From Oreohelix idahoensis (lineage: Eukaryota; Mollusca; Gastropoda; Stylommatophora; Oreohelicidae), in the NCBI GenBank assembly GCA_024509875.1, contig JAMPIV010012447.1:420501-484500 (forward strand): 64,000 bases of DNA, read 5' to 3'. Shown piece by piece: positions 57,001 to 64,000 of the stretch. Positions within the stretch are counted from its first letter, which is position 1; each line of letters opens with the position of its first letter. Below the pieces are notes generated by a model. That model did no database searches and was not told the origin of the DNA. It saw only the letters and a list, made by a program, of their open reading frames with translations. Made by a program: the position numbers and the translations under genes.

Positions 57001-59005
57001 CTTTGCTTATAGAGAGGTCCCTAACGAACACACAGGATTTTCTCCCTTTGAACTTGTCTTTGGCGCGCGTCCGCGCGGCCCTATGTCTTTACTACACGAT
57101 CTTATCACTGCCGATGATATTAGTGATGACACTCAATCCTCATATGAGTATGTCATTGCTCTGAGGCAAAAGATCATTGAGGCATGCAAACTAGCTACTT
57201 CGTCATCTGAAATTGCTAAAGGAAAGGCAAGGCAGTTTGCTAATAAGAATAGATGTCTACGACAACTTTGTCCAGGCGACAAAGCATTCGTCCTACTCCC
57301 CAGTAGGGAAAATAGACTTCTTATTGCATGGAAAGGTCCGTATGCAATAGTCTCTAGAATTTCCGATGTTGACTATGTGGTCGATATTGATGGAAAACAT
57401 AAAACTTTCCATATCAATATGCTGACGGAATTTCATGAACGTCCAGACTATTTGCTGCCTATTTTCCAGGCAACGGATGATTCTCCTGTACCTCATGGTC
57501 ATTACTCATCTCTGTCAGTAATACAGGATGAGGAAACTACTTTTTCTGATGTCAATCTTCCTCTTCCAGTGGTTCCACTACATTCCACGGAATCCTGGAA
57601 AAACGTTTCTATTTCTCCTAATCTTTCAGTTGAGGAACATCGACAAGTCTCGTCGATGTTACAAACATTCCAGGATGTCCTCACTGATATCCCTGGACAC
57701 ACACATGTCATAGAACATGACATAATTATTACTGACAATAATCTTATTAGGGTTAGACCTTATCCTATCCCTATACACTTTCAGTCACAAGTCGAGAAAG
57801 AATTAGATGAAATGATTCGATTAAACATAATTGAACCATCGGCTTCACCATATTCTTCTTCCATGGTTATTGTCCGGAAGAAAGACAAGAACATACGAAT
57901 TTGCGTTGACTATCGCAAATTGAATCAAGTCACAAAATTCGATGCTGAACCGATGCCTTTACTAGAAGATCTACTTATTAGGCTTTCTAATTCTAGATTC
58001 TTCACTAAACTTGACTTGTCCAAAGGTTATTGGCAAGTGCCTTTAGCAGATCGTGCCAAACCTCTTACTGCTTTCTCAATACCTAGGGGTCTGTTTCAAT
58101 GGAATGTTATGCCTTTTGGCCTTATGAACGCCCCTGCTACTTTCGTACGCATGATGCGGCGAATTCTTTCCCATCGTTCAGATGTCATTGCATATTTAGA
58201 TGATATCTGTCTCTTCAGTGATTCATGGGAAGATCACTACTTGGGTTTATACGAATTACTATCGACTCTACGTGAGTATAATTTGACAGCAAAACCATCT
58301 AAAGCCTATGTTGGGTTTGGTGAAATATCTTTCTTGGGTCATCGTGTTGGTCATGGTCTTTTGAAGACAGAAGACCACAATACTTCGAAGATATTGAACA
58401 TCTCTGTACCCAAGACGAAGAAACAAATTCGTAGTCTCTTGGGGTTAATTCAATTTTATGGGAGATTCATTCCGAATCTATCCTCAATTATGGCACCTCT
58501 CTCAACGTTGTTGAAGAAAGGATCGCCTAATCTGGTTCGTTGGTCTCAGGAATGCCAATCTTCCCTGGACCAGATTAAGAATATATTCTCATCTCCTCCC
58601 ATCTTAAGATTACCTACTCTTGATAGGACTTTTGTTCTTCGAAGTGATGCTTCATCCACTGGGATCGGAGCAGCACTTATGCAGGAATATTCTGAAACTC
58701 TGCATCCTGTTATGTACATTTCTAGAAAACTAAATGCGGCAGAGAGGAACTACTCGGTTCTAGACCGTGAATTGTTGGCTATGGTTTGGTCAATTCTCAA
58801 ACTACAAAGATTCCTGTTGGGCGCACATTTCATTCTAGAAACTGATCAAAAAGCTCTAACAGCTATTCAAACTAAGAACTTGAAGAGTTCGAGATCCACT
58901 CGATATGCCATTGCTCTTCAACCTTTTCATTTCACGGTACGAGCTATCCGTGGTTCGGATAATGTGATGGCTGACATTCTGTCAAGATGCCCACATGATT
59001 CCTAA
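54038..59005 (+). CDS. Gmr1-like gag-protease-integrase-RT-RNase H polyprotein, intact
   Basis: One open frame of 1,655 codons encoding everything for LTR retrotransposition except an envelope. In order: coiled coil with repeated NKRLEKEAE units (about 35-165); gag core (about 188-340, FKIKLPAFSPSSDDITFYLD); Asn/Arg-rich linker; CPQC-LSCGHPLP cluster (about 545-570) in place of a standard CCHC knuckle; protease DSGCTT (about 596); integrase zinc finger HDSQCAGHMG...CRSCKVC (about 790-830), DDE core (IDIIGPF, SDHGTQLIS, HPMSNGLVEHLNR; about 860-960) and GPY/F module (WKGPYAIVSRI, about 1100); RT (VDYRKLNQVT, YLDDICLFSD; about 1230-1400); RNase H (LRSDASSTGIGAAL, ETDQKALTAI; about 1530-1655). 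Integrase before RT is the Gmr1 arrangement, unlike most Ty3/gypsy. Start chosen at MSTLEYF because M's frame begins at the same residues. No frameshift or stop separates gag and pol. Confidence 0.95.
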   Translation: MSTLEYFIEQGKSLGKTGDKLEEYATAQYDKALKLEEKRMEREAEQKKIEAENLKLQMQVDERRFQMEMEKQKRIEENKRLEKEAENKRLEKEAENKRLEIEAENKRLEKEAENKRLEAEAEDRKLQREAEDRKLQREADERNEKAKMEHEENLLALELEKLKVMNMGNANDANKGSSTDKANANTFKIKLPAFSPSSDDITFYLDRFERSCKTHNIDKSLYVDQLSNILKGEALSMLSMVDEPDKNNYEVVRAALLKKYQLNEDGYRLQFKNMLPETGVEFSESIAKIRLTFSRWVELSKTEHTYEALMDLILRDKVMSSVNESFLAFLHERKPKTIKEMEEFCCQYVTAHPHITIINSKVKEGLPVASAAPYGTNFVRKFQGTKQNFDRKSNHNYAQNYGNQSHGDSSSKNWRRADSPRYFHPNNFRHFRRGYNNRGYSSRKPQNQTNRCSHQCGHDNNHENWCSNQDNNYNREHNNFRDNNNSDNFRGNNSRGRSQYKKKRYQQANPVQQEFQGACNQVVDDKNSSAVTCSAFDFGRANKCPQCSTLFEPTTVTTLSCGHPLPALPAAVAHDGRGSLILHKGLVNNNPVSVLFDSGCTTIGVRQTLVDPSCATGKVIKCVTFGGTLEKYPTAVIHIATPFFTGDVHACLLPNPIADLIIGRIHGVRECTPQQIAAWEDNNMQATNAVVTRAQALQTPQTSLTSNNEVHSQDSHLVISRDSFIKLQEEDPSLKKFFILAEKGDPNQDTNRKSWIAMKNGVLVRMVQDSTTSAHSQILVPKSMRVQILQHAHDSQCAGHMGFSRTKSRVLAAFFWPFVNKDIRIYCRSCKVCQEVKSRGPRHAAPIQAADIPIRPFQKMAIDIIGPFKIKSARGHQFILTCVDMCTRWPEAIPLKSISTADIADALWLIFSRLGFPGEILSDHGTQLISDTMSQVMSTLHIKRSLSSIYHPMSNGLVEHLNRTLKTLLGKITEDHPQDWDRVLPAALFAYREVPNEHTGFSPFELVFGARPRGPMSLLHDLITADDISDDTQSSYEYVIALRQKIIEACKLATSSSEIAKGKARQFANKNRCLRQLCPGDKAFVLLPSRENRLLIAWKGPYAIVSRISDVDYVVDIDGKHKTFHINMLTEFHERPDYLLPIFQATDDSPVPHGHYSSLSVIQDEETTFSDVNLPLPVVPLHSTESWKNVSISPNLSVEEHRQVSSMLQTFQDVLTDIPGHTHVIEHDIIITDNNLIRVRPYPIPIHFQSQVEKELDEMIRLNIIEPSASPYSSSMVIVRKKDKNIRICVDYRKLNQVTKFDAEPMPLLEDLLIRLSNSRFFTKLDLSKGYWQVPLADRAKPLTAFSIPRGLFQWNVMPFGLMNAPATFVRMMRRILSHRSDVIAYLDDICLFSDSWEDHYLGLYELLSTLREYNLTAKPSKAYVGFGEISFLGHRVGHGLLKTEDHNTSKILNISVPKTKKQIRSLLGLIQFYGRFIPNLSSIMAPLSTLLKKGSPNLVRWSQECQSSLDQIKNIFSSPPILRLPTLDRTFVLRSDASSTGIGAALMQEYSETLHPVMYISRKLNAAERNYSVLDRELLAMVWSILKLQRFLLGAHFILETDQKALTAIQTKNLKSSRSTRYAIALQPFHFTVRAIRGSDNVMADILSRCPHDS

Positions 59006-59600
59006 CTAATATTTCTGTCCTATATTTCCAGATATACTTTGAACATATAACACTCTTATATTATTATAATACATTAGCACACCTGCCCTCACTTTATGTG
59101 AACTCATACTATTGTGCTTTGTTATCATCTTCTTCTGTTACCATCTTTAGTATAACAGAAGAAGGCTACGTAGACAATATAAGGGCCGAAAGTTTACTCG
59201 GCCACAATTGTTGATAATAATGTATTGTATATTAGGAATCCTAATGGTTGTTAAATAGATTTATATTGATTATATTTTCTCAGCAAGTCATTGATGATCT
59301 GAGAAGTTACCTTACTCCTTGTCAAGCATGTAGAATTATGGAGGATGTACTTACCTAGGACAAGACAGAAGCTGTATCCATTACGCCTTGTCCTGGATCT
59401 TTATATATTTTTAACTTATTTCATTATGTAGTGTAATATTATTATATGTTTAAGTAATGTAATATTTACTATCACATGTGTCCATCCTTTTGAAGCGGTA
59501 TTAGAGTATGACACCGCTATTTGATAATGATTATTATTACACTTGCATTTGTATATTATGTTTACATGCTAGCGTGATGTGTTGTCGTGAGACATTCTAA
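59006..59600 (+). other. 3' noncoding region of element P
   Basis: AT-rich sequence after the stop, comparable in length to the 484 bp between M's stop and its 3' LTR. It contains a small inverted repeat, CAGAAGAAG near 59155 against CTTCTTCTG near 59127. The boundary with the following unknown segment is not sharp. Confidence 0.5.
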
Positions 59601-61842
59601 ATACACATATATAAATTAAAAGGTAAATGTAAAGCCTAACAAATAAATTTAATAAAAGAAAAGAGAAATGGTAAAAGTACAGTGCTGTCACAATGGCGTA
59701 CAAAATCCCCTTGTTTTCTACTTCGTCTGCAAAGTGTAACGTTTCACGTTGATAGTAAAAGCATACTACGTCACTACACGCTCTCTACAATAAAAACGTG
59801 TACTGTATTTCTAGATGACCTAGATTAAAATCCCATTCATTTTATTTTATACACTGCGTGATAAAAAGACAGATGAAATTAGGATAGAGAGAAGGGAGGG
59901 CTGAAAGCAGGGACGCAGGCAATACTACCACAGTCGCGCGATACACAATTACTACCATCACGCGTGTAAGGCCACAAGCACTAGCTTTTTTTCAAATCGA
60001 CAGAAAAAAAAAACAAAAAAAAAAACACTACACACAAGAGAGTTAGGTTTTAAAAAACATGATTAATGCTTATTGGAAATATGACATTCTACTGGTTTAC
60101 GTCTGAAATCCTGACAGAACAGTTAAAAAGGATGCGGACAGTGGAAGTTAAAAATAAACAACTGAGATCGATAAAAGACAAGAATTTTAAATGGGCTATT
60201 TGTTCTCATGATAATCATATAATTGGGTACCTTAAGACTAGTGGACTTGGAATATATAATAAATTATCAAAATGGTCCATTAGATACTAAAATATTGGTA
60301 TAAAACATAGGGAAACTGGCACGGTCTGGTCATATCTGTTAGATAAAATGGCATGATGTTTTTGAAAACACGTAGAGGAACGAAAGCTGAAATAGTACGG
60401 AGTAAAAGATTGGCTGGAATTTAAAGCAAGCCGAGGTGTGATTGGCTAAAATATCTATACGAATCTAGTTGTTGATAGTAACGCGTAGTAAATGGGATAC
60501 AATTTTTTTTAATTCATTCAAAATATAGTAGGCTTTGGGCGATTGGTCGAAGCATTTGAATTGAACGAAATAGTACGCTGCTCGTTGCCAGTTTCAAAAG
60601 ATTTTCATAAGAGCAGGAGCGATGTCAGACTTGTGCTGTGGTTTATAAATTATATCGACCGAAAGCAGTCTGAAACAGTGGGCAGATCTAGATATGTGCC
60701 ATTCTCTAGTGCCTTATTCGTCGTAACCTGTGTTATTTCCTTTCTATGTGGTAAGATTGATTTTATTGACTTTTTTAATTTGAAAAATTGGTTGTGTATA
60801 AGAAAAGGCCATGACAAAAGGTTGTAACTAAATGGTTCCATGGCAGGCTTGGGCATGGCCTAGTTGTTGATGTATTATACCATGGACCATTTGAGAAAGT
60901 GAGAACTATCAATATATATATATATATGATGATCATGCTGAAACATTACACCTATCTTATTGCATGGTGAAGTATGGCTGGAATGACAGGTGTTGTCTCC
61001 ATAAGGTAAAAATGAAAATGAAAACTGGTACTATTGGTTCCATCACATGAAAGTGGAGAAGCTTGGTTGTCAGAATGAGCTGACCATGTTCTTTTTATTA
61101 CATGCATGTTTACAGGTAAAATTGGGGGAATTAGTTTGATATTAAGACAGGATCATACTTGCTTTGACAGGGGTTTCCTGCTGGTACTTGGCTGATGCTG
61201 TCAGAAATATTCAGCACTAGATCAAGTCATCTCTGACAACAGCTGTTAAGAGAGAGATTGCAGACCAGAGGACCTGAAGCGTGTGGCCAAATAGACTGAA
61301 ATCATTATGGATCCCAGGCACAGATAAGTGATATCTGGCCTGGAGCAACTTATCATTACTGCATATTTGCTAGGACAATCTCCTCAAGTGAATAAACTTT
61401 TCCTCCAAAACTAAAAACAGTACAACAGAGTCCATAAGAGTGATAAAGAGAACAATTGGGATGATGTATATCCCTTACCAGCTTCAAGGAACAAGTAATT
61501 AGATAGAGAAAAAAATACCCAGTTGAAGATTGATTTCATGCATTATGGACACATGGTCTATTGCTTGTAAATAATTGCATATACATATTTGTAAATATAC
61601 AAAATTCCATCACACTGATTATCAATGACTAAAGTCCTGGCCAAAAGAACAGTTAGGCTCAGGACCAATAAAGCTTAACAGAAAATTTTTCATTTTAAAA
61701 CTTAACCGCTGGAGTTAGTTGATTTTATCTTAGAAGTTAATATTTGTTGGTATATGTTTTGTATTGAGGTTATTCCACACACTCACTTTTGCATTACCCT
61801 AGACACTTAACAAAGCCAACATTCATATTGATTAAGAATTAG
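59601..61842. other. Unidentified segment inside the 3' end of element P
   Basis: About 2.2 kb occupies the place where the polypurine tract and first ~187 bp of the 3' LTR should be. I see no transposase, RT or other domain, no match elsewhere in the window, and only short frames (for example at 60066-60290 and 60543-60827) without recognisable features. It includes an (AT)n stretch near 60912-60926. Confidence 0.5.
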
Positions 61843-62977
61843 TCTTAGAAGTGGTTGGCAACCTGCAATGTCGCTATTTCTTTCCTTATAAGGCTCGATT
61901 TTATATGTCGTTCTCAGTATAGAATCATAGCTACGTACTTTTCTGAATTGTTTTCACGGGAATGGTTCTCTGCGCAATTCTGTCTTTTGGTTGTAGATTG
62001 AACAAGCTTCCGCCCAGTGTAGTTTGTGGCAGAACTCGGTCGAGATATGATCTGTGTCGGGGCAAGATAGGCTCTTGTGTCCCCGAGTGTTCTTTCATCA
62101 TGGGAAAGGACCTTCTGTGATTTTGATGGCAAGTTTATTCATATTAATCCCATGTGTGTAATTCTAACGTCTGGAGACGGTTGGAATTGTGGTGTTTTTC
62201 GAACATAAAGGTAAAACTGCTCTTCCTATTTTGTCCTGTAGTCTGTGAGGTTAGACACCATTGTTCGACTCGTTTCGCACTGTCAGGCGGGGAGAGACTT
62301 TATTACTAGAAGCACACCAGATATCTCGATGCCTAATATATCTATGGTTCAGGCTACTTATGCCTACAGAACAATTAATATTATGTTCCACGAACTTCGT
62401 TATGCCAGCGAAGACGCCTTTACGAAGGTTAGACTTATAAAATATGTCCACAGAAGGTCAACGTGAACTGAGTTCATAGTCCGCCATGCTCGTGCGGCTG
62501 GTACTTAAACATGCCTACATATCTGATCTACTTGTATCAGGAAAGAGTTAATTAACTCGCATATTTTTGATGAATAAGCTGAATCTGCTGAAGCTATCAT
62601 ATCCACGAGATCAGCTTATTGGAATGCTCATTTATTGAGGGAACCTTACCTTATACTGATTGATATGATTTACATTGCTTGTGATTGATCGTCAATGTCA
62701 TCGTAACTATTGTGGCGTCTCAATAAATGTTTGGAAACGTAACCAGCTGTTACCAGATTAATTGACTTCCACGTCATGTGTTTACGTGACGTCCTGTGTG
62801 GACTGTCCTGCTAACTGTTCAGCTACACACGTACAACATGTATACACAAACCAGACCAAAGACACCATATTACTACGCCTCCATCATCTCTGGTGTCTGA
62901 GGGTGATACTCTACACTTCAAGTGCCAGTATTTGAATACATCTACATCTTCTACAACAAAGACATCACCTCTCAACA
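61843..62977 (+). repeat. 3' LTR of element P, 5'-truncated
   Basis: Matches 42004-43133 from TCTTAGAAGTGGTTGGCAAC to CTCTCAACA with a handful of substitutions and an inserted GATCT near 62525. The first ~187 bp of the LTR, including TGTTACAC, is absent. The CATAG target duplication follows at 62978-62982. Confidence 0.9.
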
Positions 62978-62982
62978 CATAG

Positions 62983-64000
62983 GCCTTCAACAAACACGTG
63001 CCACGTCTTCCTGTCCTGTGCCATCCGCTCAAGTTCTTTCCATGTTTTCCTCATCATTTTCACCTCTGTTTCCAGTTCTCTTCTTCATGTGCTTCTTGGT
63101 CTACCTCTGCCTCTCTTTCCCTGTGGATTCCAGAACAAGGACTGCCTTGTAATGCTATCAACAGGTTTCCTCAATGTGTGGCCTATCCATCGCCAGCGTC
63201 TTCTTCTCAACTCTTGTTCCACTGGCACTTGTCTGGTTCTTGTCCTCAATTCCACATTTGTGACTCTGTCATACCATTTCAGTCCTTCTATTCTATGCAA
63301 GCACTCGTTTATAAAAGTATGTAGCTTTTTGGTTGTTGTTTCTGTTGTTCTCCGTGTCTCAGGGCCATACAACAGGACTGACTTCACATTTGAGTTGAAG
63401 ATTCTCATTTTCGTGTTGGACTTGATTTCTCTTGTTCTCCATATGTTTCCCATTGCAATGAAAGCTCCTCTTGCTTTTTGTATTCTTATTTTGATATCAC
63501 TGTCTTCCCTCCAACTTTGTCTATATTACTTCCAAGATATGTGTACGATTCTACATCTTTTAGTGGTGTTTCTTCAAGTTCAACCTTGTTATCATTTCTT
63601 GCATTTATTCTCATAATCTTAGTCTTTTCCTTGTGTATTTTCAGGCCCACTTGTTCTGACCTATCATCGAGAAGTTTCATTTTCTCTTGCATCTGATTAT
63701 GGTTATGGGACAGAAGAGCCAAGTCATCTGCAAAATCCAGATCATCAAGCTGTTTAGTCAGATTCCACTGGATTCCATTTCTGTTGTGTGATGTCGATGT
63801 GTTCATAACCCAATCTATTGCTAGTAAGAAAAGAAATGGAGACAAGAGGCATCCCAGTCTCAGTCCCATTCTAATCCTAAACGGTTCTGTAAGTTGTCCT
63901 TCATGAAGAACTCTGCATGTCATGTCTTCATAGGTCTTCTTTATTAAGTTAATATCTTCATGGGAACTCCATAATGCCTCATCAATTTCCAAAGCGATTC
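62983..64000 (-). mobile_element. Non-LTR retrotransposon, antisense, continues past the window
   Basis: The interrupted flank of P (its 3' tip is at 41750-41811). It contains the C-terminal half of a reverse transcriptase and a 3' end shared with 12065-12365. The class is probably RTE-like or a neighbouring clade, but it is clearly distinct from the family at 15388 and 27807. Confidence 0.75.
63085..63992 (-). pseudogene. LINE reverse transcriptase, C-terminal half, frameshifted
   Basis: The upstream frame (63486-63992) holds SHEDINLIKKTYEDMT, RMGLRLGCLLSPFLFLLAID (normally VRQGC.LSP), the catalytic FADD in LDDLDFADDLALLSHN, and the YTYLGSNID motif. The next frame (63085-63453) holds MGNIWRTREIKSNTKMRIFN, SVLLYGPETRRTT and the C-terminal RRRRWRWIGHTLRKP and QGKRGRGRPRST. 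A frameshift near 63470-63490 separates them. No RNase H is seen. The N-terminal RT and any endonuclease lie beyond the window. Confidence 0.85.

Larger units (their letters stand above)
41817..62977 (+). mobile_element. Gmr1-like LTR retrotransposon P, interrupted by element M
   Basis: The element comprises a 5' LTR (41817-43133), a primer-binding region, a leader split at 43757/53303 by element M, a single polyprotein frame (54038-59005), 3' noncoding DNA, about 2.3 kb of foreign or unknown sequence, and a 5'-truncated 3' LTR (61843-62977). The flanking CATAG duplications show a genuine insertion. Continuity across M is supported because the leader on both sides of M (GGGTTTTCGG, TTGGGCGGTG and then CAATTTCCTTAATTGGAAAT) aligns with M's own leader read on the minus strand. 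Without M the element would be about 11.6 kb. Confidence 0.87.

Noticed and set aside
60066..60827. Small genes in the unidentified segment of element P
   Set aside because: The frames are short (74 and 94 codons), unrelated to each other and lack recognisable features. I keep the segment as unidentified instead.

Overview
This window is AT-rich animal DNA made almost entirely of layered transposable elements and simple repeats. The metazoan assignment rests on Gmr1-like Ty3/gypsy, RTE-like, Tx1-like and I-like retroelements, a histone H4 pseudogene with a metazoan histone 3' stem-loop, and 5' ends of U2 snRNA with the invertebrate spelling (GATCAAAGTGT). A marine invertebrate, perhaps a mollusc, is a guess. 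I found no intact single-copy host gene, rRNA, functional tRNA or CRISPR array. Only one long coding frame is fully open: the 1,655-codon retrotransposon polyprotein at 54038-59005.

Layout. 1-3770: minisatellites, a poly-G tract, two copies of a dispersed repeat (R1), part of a noncoding repeat family (R2) and a 653-bp tandem duplication. 3772-5091: a mariner element with 40-bp inverted repeats and TA duplications, inserted into ORF1 of an I-like LINE that continues to about 10120 (ORF1 gag-like, ORF2 endonuclease-RT-RNase H, both broken). 10125-15390: R2 sequence, (TA)n, (ATG)n and (GA)n arrays, LINE 3' remnants and a 190-bp tandem duplication. 15388-17705: an antisense 5'-truncated RTE-like LINE. 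17829-17996: a palindromic MITE-like element. 17998-20705: the longest R2 copy. 20838-27750: a Tx1-like LINE whose 5' region carries repeated monomers, each headed by the first ~34 nt of U2 snRNA, and is split by a decayed DDE transposon (about 21291-23653). 27807-30932: a nearly complete antisense RTE-like LINE. 30981-32545: a second copy of the U2-headed 5' region and start of the Tx1-like LINE, cut off by another R2 copy (32560-34600). 35495-35892: a histone H4 pseudogene with its 3' stem-loop. 36190-41811: microsatellites, two minisatellites, a LINE RNase H/zinc-finger remnant and a tRNA-headed SINE.

41817-62977 is a nested pair of Gmr1-like LTR retrotransposons. Element P (plus strand; target duplication CATAG) has its 5' leader interrupted by element M (minus strand, 43758-53302; target duplication GCGGT; 1.5-kb LTRs). 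Both have the rare order gag-protease-integrase-RT-RNase H. P is one open frame; M carries three single-base frameshifts, all in A/T homopolymers. P's 3' LTR has lost its first ~187 bp, and about 2.3 kb of unidentified sequence precedes it. P itself lies in an older antisense LINE that resumes at 62983 and runs off the window.

The genes do not form a host pathway. They are self-mobilising elements and parasites: the autonomous Gmr1-like P; RTE, I and Tx1 LINEs, now dead; two dead DNA transposons; and noncoding repeats (R1, R2, R3, SINE, MITE) that would depend on enzymes supplied elsewhere. The observations most worth pursuing are the U2-headed 5' monomers, the nested Gmr1-like pair, the ORF1-less Tx1-like LINE with internal tandem duplications, and the unclassified R2 family.
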